16,474 bases of DNA from Spirochaetia bacterium (lineage in GTDB: Bacteria; Spirochaetota; Spirochaetia; Treponematales; Breznakiellaceae): NCBI GenBank assembly GCA_025997715.1, contig BNUY01000059.1, positions 1 to 16,474 of the forward strand, read 5' to 3'. Below the pieces are notes generated by a model. That model worked only from the letters and a program-made list of their open reading frames with translations. It did no database searches and was not told where the DNA came from. Every line of letters starts with the position of its first letter. The first letter of the stretch is position 1. The position numbers were made by a program, and so were the translations under genes. Positions 1 to 5,594 of the stretch are shown one piece after another.

Positions 1-500
1 CCGCTACCCTTCCAATCATTCATGGTATTCCCGTAGGGATCATCCCAAAACACATAGTCCGGGGGTCCTATCCATTCGTTCCCCTTCCATTCCGCCCCTA
101 CCAAGCAAATGATGTGTCCCAGGGCCTCCGGGTTTCCTGCCTTATTGAGGCGGGGATGGGGATAGCCGGGGAAATTTCCACTTATGACCACCGGTCTACC
201 GTCCAGCAGATCCTTGAATATTTCGCTTATCTTTTTGCCGGTTGTAAATTTCGTTACCTGCTTATTCATCCACCGATTTGTGAATTCAGATAAATCGGCA
301 TGATTCTCCGGGTTCTTCTCGTTATCCTCAATAAATTTGCGGAGGTTATCCTCCGGCTGGTCATATCCCCCGGCAGGGAAACGGTATCCCAGATAATCCA
401 GGGCCATTACCATTGAGGTAACATTGCAACTCTCCAACGGCTTTATTGCATTGTTCCGTTGGGAATAACTTTCCCTATCGGTGGAAACATTTATAATCAT
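1..500 (-). CDS. C39-like cysteine peptidase, probable endolysin (partial, C-terminus cut by window edge)
   Basis: The reading frame opens with ATG at 500 and runs off the left edge after 166 codons. An AAGGAG ribosome binding site lies about 7 nt upstream. The protein shows the pattern of papain-like C39-family peptidases: a Cys in the helix-start motif ESCNVTSM (Cys25, like the NCGPTS motif of the family), a His in GHIICLVG (His129), and Asp153/Asp154 in FWDDPYG. No signal peptide is visible. It follows the holin-like gene and a small membrane-protein gene with a 3-nt gap, so the natural inference is a lysis enzyme that cuts peptidoglycan peptides and reaches the wall through the holin. A C39-like domain is an uncommon endolysin choice. 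It could instead be a bacteriocin-type or other papain-like protease. The missing C-terminus may carry a wall-binding domain. Confidence 0.72.
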   Translation of the reverse strand, partial: MIINVSTDRESYSQRNNAIKPLESCNVTSMVMALDYLGYRFPAGGYDQPEDNLRKFIEDNEKNPENHADLSEFTNRWMNKQVTKFTTGKKISEIFKDLLDGRPVVISGNFPGYPHPRLNKAGNPEALGHIICLVGAEWKGNEWIGPPDYVFWDDPYGNTMNDWKGS

Positions 501-503
501 GAT

Positions 504-881
504 TTAATCTCCTTGCCCTGTTTTTTTTCGCCACTCTTTTACACGGCGGTCAATATAACCGTTGGGGCTTTCTGGCCGTTTCTTATACTCCGCGTACAAA
601 TGGCATATCGTCTCCACCTCATCAGGCCGGTGGTCTAGGCATTGCAGTATCTGTAACCGCAGTAAATCTGTCCTATTGTGTGCCGTTTCCGTTACGATGG
701 TGTCGAGCTTTCCCTGCGACTTTTTCGCCTCGTATTTAGCGGAAAACCAGTATCGCTTTCCTTGTTTATCAATGCGGATATGGCTGAACACCCATACTCC
801 AAGAACAATGAGAAACGGCATAAGCACCTCGATATAGGTAGCCGATACCTTATTTATTAGCGAATTAAATAATTCAGTCAT
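504..881 (-). CDS. Small phage membrane protein of the lysis cassette, one N-terminal TM segment
   Basis: 125 residues. The ATG at 881 overlaps the end of the upstream holin-like gene by 8 nt, and a GGAGG site 8-9 nt upstream lies inside that gene. One hydrophobic segment spans about residues 18-37 (PFLIVLGVWVF) and is followed by a basic, probably helical cytoplasmic region. The C-terminal part (leucine-rich helix, then CHLYAEYKK, then NGYIDRRVKEW) resembles small membrane proteins commonly encoded next to phage holins, where a helix ends in a G-N/G-Y-I-D motif and a Trp. Its exact role is not known to me. It could be an accessory holin, an antiholin or a lysis regulator. It is too short and lacks the lipobox expected of a spanin. 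It is coupled to the peptidase gene that follows after 3 nt. Confidence 0.7.
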   Translation of the reverse strand: MTELFNSLINKVSATYIEVLMPFLIVLGVWVFSHIRIDKQGKRYWFSAKYEAKKSQGKLDTIVTETAHNRTDLLRLQILQCLDHRPDEVETICHLYAEYKKRPESPNGYIDRRVKEWRKKTGQGD

Positions 882-1080
882 ACAGTTTACCTCCGAATGA
901 AAGAACGATTCCTTTGAATATAATTGTAAGTACAGCCAGTACCGCGCCGATATAATCGTCGAGATGCTCGTTGTGTACTATCCAACCCAGCGCATTTGCT
1001 GCGGATACTACAAGTAGATAAATCAGAGTTATTATCATTAAACTCTCTTCAATGCGTATCACTAAATGCTTGATCTTCAT
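874..1080 (-). CDS. Putative holin, two transmembrane segments
   Basis: 68 residues starting at ATG 1080 with a strong GGAGG site about 8 nt upstream. Two hydrophobic stretches (about residues 14-32 and 42-64) are separated by a short polar turn (HNEHLDDY), giving a class II holin-like hairpin topology. The N-terminus is basic (MKIKHLVIR). Size, topology and position directly before a one-TM protein and a peptidase support the holin call. The sequence does not identify a specific holin family. Its stop overlaps the next start by 8 nt, so the lysis genes are probably translated as a coupled unit. Confidence 0.65.
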   Translation of the reverse strand: MKIKHLVIRIEESLMIITLIYLLVVSAANALGWIVHNEHLDDYIGAVLAVLTIIFKGIVLSFGGKLYD

Positions 1081-1102
1081 TTTTTCATCCTCCCTCCCTA
1101 AA

Positions 1103-1116
1103 GCCCCCGAAGGGGC
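1103..1116 (-). terminator. GC-rich UUCG hairpin between fibre and lysis genes, weak terminator or pause
   Basis: On the minus strand GCCCC-TTCG-GGGGC forms a perfect 5-bp stem with a UUCG tetraloop, just after the stop of the propeller gene (1122) and before the holin ribosome binding site. It is followed only by TTTA, so the U tract is short. Full termination is doubtful. It may reduce read-through into the lysis genes or stabilise the 3' end of the fibre mRNA. Confidence 0.4.
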
Positions 1117-1121
1117 GTGTG

Positions 1122-2426
1122 TTACAGCGCCGCTATCTTAGCCTGGAACGCTGCCCAATCAGCGGCACCGAAAACCAGTGACTTGAAGTCAGATATGTTG
1201 ATATAGTCAGATGGCGGGTCAATGAGCAACACTTTTTCTGTACTGAATAGCCATGTAACCGCACCGCTTAAAAACTTTACCGTTGCCCCATTTATAAAAA
1301 TGGTGTTGTTGTCCGGGCCGCCCCATTGAGGACCGGCGTTTGGAATACTCAATCCGTTAGACCACGTTGCACCGCCGTCTGTTGATTTCCTTGTAGACGT
1401 AGCGTTTCCGTTTTTAAGAAGCATGATACCCCATGTGGTGCCGTCGTCTATCCATATACCTATCGGGTTCGTAGTATTGCTCTGTCCGCTTCCTGCTGTA
1501 GTTGTCCAGGAAGCCCCGTCGTCTACAGAACGGCCTTGTGGCGCATTAGCTACCACGGTCACGCTCCAAAGCGTGCCGTTGCTCTTCATAAGGACGCATT
1601 GACCTTGCTTATAACTTCCAGGAGCGTTGGGGCCTCTTATCCATGAGTCGCCGTCATCATCACTATAAGACACACGGCAATCACCTGTATTAGACGGCGC
1701 GGAACTGTAGACTTTAGTCGTCACAAAGCAAATGCGTGTAGGATAGGCTTGATTGTTGGTTATTTGACAGGAAAACTGATACGTACCACCCTCGGTCGGC
1801 GCAGGAAGGGCGGCCCCAGCGGTCCATGTGGCCGCTCCGTCATCGCTGATGGTGCTTTCTGAACCATTGCCACAACAGGCAATAAGCCGCCCGGTATTGG
1901 TAAGGCATACTGTAGACAGGGCAAGAGTGCCTGTGGGCACACCGAGCAACGTCCAGTTCTCCCCATCCGATGATTCATAGGAAGGGAATATCTTTCCGGC
2001 ATCCCCTGCAACACCCGCAGTATCAATGTTTGTGGACACGAGGACAATCTTGCCATTTCTGACAAAAGCCCGTGCGTTGTTTCCGAGGCCGGGAGCCGTT
2101 CCTCCGTCCTCCCAGCTAAAAGCATCTGTGGATGTACTAATAGTGCCGCCGCCAGCGGGTATCGTATATATTTTGCCCTTGAAAAGAACCTGTGCATTGG
2201 CGGTGCTGGCCTCGGAGCGGTTGATTGTGCTTACCTGTAGGTCGGGGGAAAAGTCTATAACAATCTCTTTGTTATTAGGAAGGTATACCCGCTTATACCC
2301 GCTATAGTTCGTATGTCCTCTGTCTGCGGAAAAAAACCTGCGCCAACGGTAATGTCGTTCCAATCTGTTGTAATTGGCTGTGCCCCAGTAGACTTTTTCA
2401 TAAACCATTTGCGCCCCGTTGTCCAA
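1122..2426 (-). CDS. Asp-box (BNR/sialidase-like) beta-propeller, likely the distal domain of the tail fibre joined by a -1 frameshift
   Basis: 434-codon frame. It contains at least five Asp-box motifs of the S-x-D-x-G-x-x-W type (SSDGENW, SDDGAATW, SDDDGDSW, SVDDGASW, STDGGATW), spaced as in sialidase-type beta-propellers. Such propellers bind or cleave glycans at phage fibre tips. I see no clear sialidase catalytic set, so binding is as likely as catalysis. The only starts for this frame are TTG 2426 and an internal ATG at 2408. Neither has a convincing ribosome binding site, and the first ~30 residues look like the shadow of the fibre gene that overlaps it by 172 nt. Real propeller sequence probably begins after the T7 tract at 2330-2336. 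I infer that it is made as a C-terminal extension of the 3679-2255 fibre, giving a product of about 850 residues. Confidence 0.7.
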   Translation of the reverse strand: MDNGAQMVYEKVYWGTANYNRLERHYRWRRFFSADRGHTNYSGYKRVYLPNNKEIVIDFSPDLQVSTINRSEASTANAQVLFKGKIYTIPAGGGTISTSTDAFSWEDGGTAPGLGNNARAFVRNGKIVLVSTNIDTAGVAGDAGKIFPSYESSDGENWTLLGVPTGTLALSTVCLTNTGRLIACCGNGSESTISDDGAATWTAGAALPAPTEGGTYQFSCQITNNQAYPTRICFVTTKVYSSAPSNTGDCRVSYSDDDGDSWIRGPNAPGSYKQGQCVLMKSNGTLWSVTVVANAPQGRSVDDGASWTTTAGSGQSNTTNPIGIWIDDGTTWGIMLLKNGNATSTRKSTDGGATWSNGLSIPNAGPQWGGPDNNTIFINGATVKFLSGAVTWLFSTEKVLLIDPPSDYINISDFKSLVFGAADWAAFQAKIAAL

Positions 2427-3679
2427 TTATCGAGATTTATATAATAGTCATTGGCTCCACGGGAAATAGAGAAGAAATAGTACCCTTGGTTTGGCATCCC
2501 CATAATTGCCTGATTAGCGGCAGAGGACGACAAGGCAAAACGGGTGGTCTGGTTTGCCGGGGCAAGAGCAAAAAGCTGTGCCCATGTGGTAACACCCGAT
2601 GGATTGACAATAGTATTAAGTCCGTCCACATCTGCTTTACTGTACATTGGCGTATCGGCAGGAAGCGCAGTAGTTCCGTCTTTTGCCTTTAACCCAGGCT
2701 GTGCATCAGTGATACCGTACCCACCGAGAGTAGTCGGCTTACCGCCAATATCTGCCCATATAAGCGCAAGAGCCGTTTTTAATGCTACCGTAGAAATGTC
2801 AGCATTAAGTGCAATTCCGGCAATCGTGCGTCCCTCTTGTACCGCAGTTGCAATCAACGCAGTCAACGCCGCTGTGATATTGGAATTAAGCGCCGCCACC
2901 TGCGCCGCAGTCAATGGAGCAGTATTTATTTGAAACGCATTTGCCCACACCGCACCATCGAAGGTCGCTCTCCACGTTCCATCCGTGCTATTGGCATAGA
3001 CCGCATAATCGCCCTTTTGAGGAGTAAATGATGCGCCGCCGTTATACCACGGCCCTGCCTGCACTGCGGCAAGCGTGGCAAACAATACGGCTCCATTCGC
3101 AGTTGCAGTTACATAGTCAGCGGCAAGTGTAGCAATAGTAGAATTGACAAATTGCTTATCCGCTAATTGATTGGAGGAGGTTGCCTGATTCGGAATGAGT
3201 GCTTCAATATCAGCCACATCATCCGCCAACGGCTGTAAATCCGCTGACTGCAATGCAGTATCGGCTTTTGCGCCCTGCGCTTCCGAAGCAAACTCACTGA
3301 CCGCATGGGTTACAATGTTCCCAAAAATCGGCAGCGCAGCAAACTTGGCAAAGAGGCCCTTTATCTTATTCATCAGTAGCTTTACCGCCGCCGTCCAGGT
3401 CCAGGTATCCTCTACATCTGGAAGATCGGACTGGTCCGCTACGGGGGTATGGGTGATTTGGTCTGTATCGGGGTCAAAACCACCCCCGGAACCGCCGCCC
3501 TCGGTAGCATGTCTTATAGCGGCAGCAATCCGGCCTATTTCATATTGAATTCTGTCATATCCTAACGGTCCACTGGAAAAGGTGGAACCGCCCCGGCTTT
3601 TTTTACCATCATCTCCAAACTTTTCTTTTATGGCCTTTTTAACATCAATAAGAGATTCAATAATTTTATCGTATAGCAT
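2255..3679 (-). CDS. Tail fibre protein (proximal part) with phage fibre repeat and pyocin-knob-like end
   Basis: 474 codons from ATG 3679, with a purine-rich ribosome binding region (GGGAGATAGGA) between a terminator and the start. The N-terminal ~60 residues are helical and basic, followed by a Gly-rich linker (GGGSGGG). The middle is Ala/Asn/Thr-rich and coiled-coil-like. A segment KPTTLGGYGITDA matches the short repeat typical of phage tail fibres. Near the C-terminus, NWTTGRKWFMKK followed by TDWNDITVG has the pattern of a pyocin-knob trimeric domain. After the T7 tract the frame yields only about 24 more residues that look non-native. The -1 frame continues into a glycan-binding-type propeller. 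The gene follows the DGR reverse transcriptase and has its own leader. Confidence 0.8.
   Translation of the reverse strand: MLYDKIIESLIDVKKAIKEKFGDDGKKSRGGSTFSSGPLGYDRIQYEIGRIAAAIRHATEGGGSGGGFDPDTDQITHTPVADQSDLPDVEDTWTWTAAVKLLMNKIKGLFAKFAALPIFGNIVTHAVSEFASEAQGAKADTALQSADLQPLADDVADIEALIPNQATSSNQLADKQFVNSTIATLAADYVTATANGAVLFATLAAVQAGPWYNGGASFTPQKGDYAVYANSTDGTWRATFDGAVWANAFQINTAPLTAAQVAALNSNITAALTALIATAVQEGRTIAGIALNADISTVALKTALALIWADIGGKPTTLGGYGITDAQPGLKAKDGTTALPADTPMYSKADVDGLNTIVNPSGVTTWAQLFALAPANQTTRFALSSSAANQAIMGMPNQGYYFFSISRGANDYYINLDNWTTGRKWFMKKSTGAQPITTDWNDITVGAGFFPQTEDIRTIAGISGYTFLITKRLL
2284..2303. repeat. Perfect 10-bp tandem duplication in the fibre/propeller overlap
   Basis: Two adjacent identical copies of TATACCCGCT (plus strand) lie in the region where the fibre frame ends and the propeller frame takes over. 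A third copy would add 10 bp and put the fibre frame directly into the propeller frame with no stop. This is therefore a possible slipped-strand switch. Two copies are few for an active contingency locus. Confidence 0.85.
2330..2336 (-). other. T_TTT_TTT slippery heptamer, candidate -1 programmed frameshift or phase-variable homopolymer
   Basis: On the minus strand the fibre frame reads GGT TTT TTT CCG, which places a perfect X_XXY_YYZ heptamer in the zero frame. A -1 slip here moves the ribosome into the propeller frame, whose next codons read SADRGHTNYSGY. Without the slip, translation stops about 24 codons later (stop at 2255-2257). One extra T in the tract would have the same effect, so a homopolymer sequencing error or slipped-strand phase variation is also possible. 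I did not identify a convincing downstream pseudoknot by eye. Confidence 0.6.
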
Positions 3680-3695
3680 GTCCTATCTCCCAATT

Positions 3696-3731
3696 AAAAA
3701 GGCCGGACCTCCCGCAATGGGAAATCCGGCC
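3696..3731 (-). terminator. Intrinsic terminator in the leader of the second fibre gene
   Basis: Minus-strand RNA can form a 13-bp stem (3731-3719 with 3713-3701) around the 5-nt loop ATTGC, followed by TTTTT. Two G.U pairs make it stable only in minus-strand RNA, so it acts in the direction of the phage genes. It lies 17 nt before the fibre start at 3679 and well after the reverse transcriptase stop. It therefore both ends the DGR transcript and gates entry into the fibre gene. Confidence 0.85.
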
Positions 3732-3754
3732 TGTTTGTGCGTTCAGTGCCAATC
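3724..3754 (-). promoter_or_regulatory. Leader box A: 31-bp element shared with 10101-10131, probable cis-acting RNA or attenuator
   Basis: This 31-bp stretch is 26/31 identical to the stretch at 10101-10131, and all five differences are transitions. In both places it is joined to the 5' arm of a terminator that lies just before a fibre gene. In RNA the box can form a small stem (UUGGC, 7-nt loop RCUGAAY, GYRCAA) with one bulged purine; the G-C to G-U change between copies keeps the pairing. A separate inverted repeat with a 6-nt loop (3757-3774) lies immediately upstream. The ligand or binding partner, if any, is unknown. Confidence 0.55.
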
Positions 3755-3760
3755 AAGGAT

Positions 3761-3789
3761 AGAATAAACTATCCATGTCATTTTTGCAA
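3761..3789 (-). promoter_or_regulatory. Possible promoter at the 3' end of the reverse transcriptase gene
   Basis: Minus-strand TTGCAA (3789-3784), a 17-nt spacer and TATTCT (3766-3761) give 4/6 matches to each sigma70-type hexamer. Transcription would begin around 3754, at the start of leader box A, and give a very short leader before the terminator. An inverted repeat, GGATAG-6 nt-CTATCC (3757-3774), overlaps the -10 and could be an operator or an RNA hairpin if transcription comes from upstream. Confidence 0.4.
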
Positions 3790-4827
3790 GGGTTTACCGG
3801 GCTTAAACACAATTTTTTCAAGCGTTGATTTTGTAGTTCTCCACCCTTGGCAATGCCTCATATAACCAAAAAAGCTCATAAGACTTGCCTTGGTTCGTAT
3901 AAATGTTCCTGGGTCTTTCTCGTAATTCCGGGCCATTTTCCGAAGCCTCTTTTTTGCCCTTTTTATCGTGGCCTTCCGGGGCAACAAATGGGTTGCCCAT
4001 ATCCGGTACCCACAAAAATCAATGCCGTTCTTTTCCGGGAATATCCCGGTTTTTGGGTTTAAATTCATTTTTAATTCGTCATGGAGATAATTTTCGATTT
4101 TACATAACAGTTCCCAAAGATACTCCTTATCCTTGTGCATAATGACAAAATCGTCCATGTACCGGGCGTAAAGCTTGACATGATTGTCCTCCTTAATCCA
4201 GTGATCAAAGGGAGTTAAAACAATGTTTGCGCCAATTTGAGAGGTAAGCGCCCCGATGGGGATCCCTTTGCCATCTTGGTCAGGGGATTCATAGGACCGG
4301 ATTATTACATCAAACAAATCCATAACCCTTTTATCGCTGATATACCGCCTTATTATGCCTTTCAGTATATCTTGATCCACGGATGGGAAGAAACTTTTTA
4401 TATCGCATTTCAAGATATAAAAATCACCCCATTTCTGCCGTGCAATACTCGCACACTTTTGAGCATGTAATACGGCGGCAAGTGTCCCTTTCCCTTCTCG
4501 ACAAGCAAAGGTTTCATAGATAAATATTTTTTCAAATATGGGTTCAATTATTTGACAGAGCGCATGATGTACCACTCGGTCCCGGAAAGTGGGTGCAGAT
4601 ATAAGCCTTTTTTTCGGCTCATAAACATAGAATTGCCGGTATGGTTCCGGCTTATACATATCCCACTCCAATTCATTCTGTAGAATAATTAGATTTTCCT
4701 CTAAATTACTCTTGAATTTTAACGCTTCCCAGCGGTACCTTTTACCACTGGAAGCCGCCCGGAAAGCAAAGTAAAGATTATTAAAATCAATCACTTTTCC
4801 CCATAGATGTGTAAAACTCTTAGGCAT
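3778..4827 (-). CDS. DGR reverse transcriptase (mutagenic retrohoming)
   Basis: 349 residues from ATG 4827 with a good GGGGAGG ribosome binding site about 6 nt upstream. The RT core is complete: basic motif KKRLISAPTFRDRVVHHAL (residues 72-90), motif A KCDIKSFFPSVD (catalytic Asp142), motif GIPIGALTSQ (188-197) and YMDD (223-226; Asp225 and Asp226). The IGALTSQ form is typical of DGR enzymes; the length also fits that family and is too short for a group II intron protein with maturase and endonuclease domains. With Avd it copies the TR RNA into cDNA, misincorporating opposite adenines, for transfer into VR. It follows the template repeat in the usual order target-avd-TR-RT. Confidence 0.96.
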   Translation of the reverse strand: MPKSFTHLWGKVIDFNNLYFAFRAASSGKRYRWEALKFKSNLEENLIILQNELEWDMYKPEPYRQFYVYEPKKRLISAPTFRDRVVHHALCQIIEPIFEKIFIYETFACREGKGTLAAVLHAQKCASIARQKWGDFYILKCDIKSFFPSVDQDILKGIIRRYISDKRVMDLFDVIIRSYESPDQDGKGIPIGALTSQIGANIVLTPFDHWIKEDNHVKLYARYMDDFVIMHKDKEYLWELLCKIENYLHDELKMNLNPKTGIFPEKNGIDFCGYRIWATHLLPRKATIKRAKKRLRKMARNYEKDPGTFIRTKASLMSFFGYMRHCQGWRTTKSTLEKIVFKPGKPLQK

Positions 4828-5014
4828 TTAATCCTCCCCTCGAAAAAAATAGAGCGGACGGCTTTCGGTACAATGTTACCTACTTGTTGCCCACTCTTAT
4901 AAAATGTTTTCCCCGCCAACATGCTTCTTAGGGTTGGCAAAGAAGGAATACGGCTCCTTTTCCCCTCGGTACACTCGGATTCCCGTAAGAACCCGCTTCT
5001 GACTTTAGAGGGAG
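4828..5014 (-). ncRNA. TR-to-RT spacer, probable 3' part of the DGR template RNA
   Basis: 187 nt without a supported gene. In known DGRs the RNA 3' of TR is needed for Avd/RT binding and cDNA priming, so this is the expected place for that region. Visible minus-strand structure includes a stem GGGTTC-6 nt-GAATCC (4977-4994) and a short AAGGA/TCCTT stem near 4945-4961. The segment ends with the ribosome binding site of the reverse transcriptase. The assignment to the template RNA rests on position only. Confidence 0.5.
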
Positions 5015-5129
5015 AGCGGGCCGACAGCCGACGTTGTTGTTCACGTTCGACCGGACGTTGTTCAAATTCAGAGCGCCCAGCCCCGCGTTCGCGCCGTTGT
5101 TCCAGTTCCCACCCCGGATCGGCATACGC
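5015..5129 (-). repeat. DGR template repeat (TR)
   Basis: 115 bp that align without gaps to the target 3' end at 5607-5721. On the coding strand TR carries ten AAC codons and one AAT in frame with the target, the usual DGR design, because AAC can mutate to many amino acids without making a stop. TR has 24 adenines. VR differs at 17 of them (12 A to G, 3 A to C, 2 A to T) and at only two other positions (one C to T, one T to C). Identity ends sharply at both sides. TR is untranslated as far as I can tell; no ribosome binding site precedes the short frame across it. Confidence 0.97.
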
Positions 5130-5154
5130 AACACTAATCAGCCATATCCCCAAA

Positions 5155-5160
5155 ATTATA
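5155..5160 (-). promoter_or_regulatory. TATAAT box upstream of TR, candidate template RNA promoter
   Basis: A perfect TATAAT (minus strand) lies directly after the avd stop and about 25 nt before TR, so transcription would start just ahead of the template repeat. No good -35 hexamer is present at 16-18 nt (AGTTTG/AAGTTT). This makes it weak, or dependent on another factor; TR may simply be cut from the operon transcript. Confidence 0.3.
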
Positions 5161-5165
5161 TAGTC

Positions 5166-5546
5166 TCACTGCCGGACAAACTTTAACCAGCCGCCCAACA
5201 TTCGACCAACCTCCGTAACATAGCCGCTGAAATTTGTATATTTATCAAACGGCACAAATTCGAGTTCCATGCCCATCCGAATCAAAAACTTTAACTCGGA
5301 TAGTTTCATGTCCGCCTGCTCCAGCAGGCGGAACTTTTCAGATTTCGCCGGTACAACGCTTGCCCGCTCAAGCATCGTTCCGGCTTCCCAAAGATCGCGG
5401 CGGATGTCCGCCGCGAGGGTGTATTTTTCGCTCCGTGGAAAATTTCGCAGTATGATGTAGACATATTTTGCCATATCGACATATTTCTGCACTACTTTCA
5501 TACTGCTATCAGGTTTTCGCTCAACCTTCTTGCTTTCATCTTCCAC
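5166..5546 (-). CDS. avd: Avd-type DGR accessory protein
   Basis: 126 residues, GTG start at 5546 with GGGAG about 9 nt upstream. Length and pattern fit Avd, the pentameric four-helix-bundle protein that binds RT and template RNA: a charged N-terminus, then long amphipathic helices (VVQKYVDMAKYVYIILRNF; RSEKYTLAADIRRDLWEAG; KFRLLEQADMKLSELKFLIR) ending in a basic helix. Motifs such as FPRSEKYTLAADIR and LSELKFLIRMGMEL are characteristic of the Avd/23S-rRNA-intervening-sequence-like helical family. It sits between the target VR and TR, the usual place. Two long perfect inverted repeats lie within its coding sequence. Confidence 0.92.
   Translation of the reverse strand: MEDESKKVERKPDSSMKVVQKYVDMAKYVYIILRNFPRSEKYTLAADIRRDLWEAGTMLERASVVPAKSEKFRLLEQADMKLSELKFLIRMGMELEFVPFDKYTNFSGYVTEVGRMLGGWLKFVRQ
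5311..5332. repeat. Perfect inverted repeat inside avd (9-bp arms, 4-nt loop)
   Basis: TCCGCCTGC, a TCCA loop and GCAGGCGGA form a perfect 9-bp hairpin within the avd coding region. A second hairpin lies 62 bp away. They may structure the mRNA or be an accident of GC-rich codons. Confidence 0.7.
5395..5416. repeat. Perfect inverted repeat inside avd (10-bp arms, 2-nt centre)
   Basis: TCGCGGCGGA and TCCGCCGCGA flank the dinucleotide TG, giving a nearly continuous 22-bp palindrome in the avd coding sequence. As DNA it could extrude or bind a dimeric protein; as RNA it would need a larger loop. Confidence 0.7.
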
Positions 5547-5569
5547 GATCAGGCTCCCAGGGGATCAGG

Positions 5570-5587
5570 CGGGCCGTTTCCGGCCCG
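5570..5587 (-). promoter_or_regulatory. DGR target hairpin (GAAA loop) downstream of VR
   Basis: On the minus strand CGGGCCG-GAAA-CGGCCCG forms a perfect 7-bp GC stem with a GAAA tetraloop. It starts 7 nt after the target stop codon (5597-5595). In the Bordetella phage DGR a hairpin or cruciform with a GRNA-type tetraloop just after the target gene is required for efficient homing. Place, loop and stem match that element. No U tract follows, which argues against a terminator. Confidence 0.85.
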
Positions 5588-5594
5588 ATCAGGG

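Noticed and set aside
1760..2197. 145-codon minus-strand frame inside the propeller gene
   Set aside because: It overlaps clear Asp-box motifs in the other frame, and its composition is not protein-like.
3778..4827. Group II intron or retron origin for the reverse transcriptase
   Set aside because: No maturase or endonuclease domain and no intron ends are seen. The TR/VR pair, Avd and the IGxxTSQ motif fix it as a DGR enzyme.
4791..5153. Open frames across TR on the minus strand (4791-5153 and 4928-5134)
   Set aside because: They have no ribosome binding site, and the frame at 4928-5134 only reflects the TR keeping the reading frame of the target. The other is a shadow. TR is best read as non-coding.
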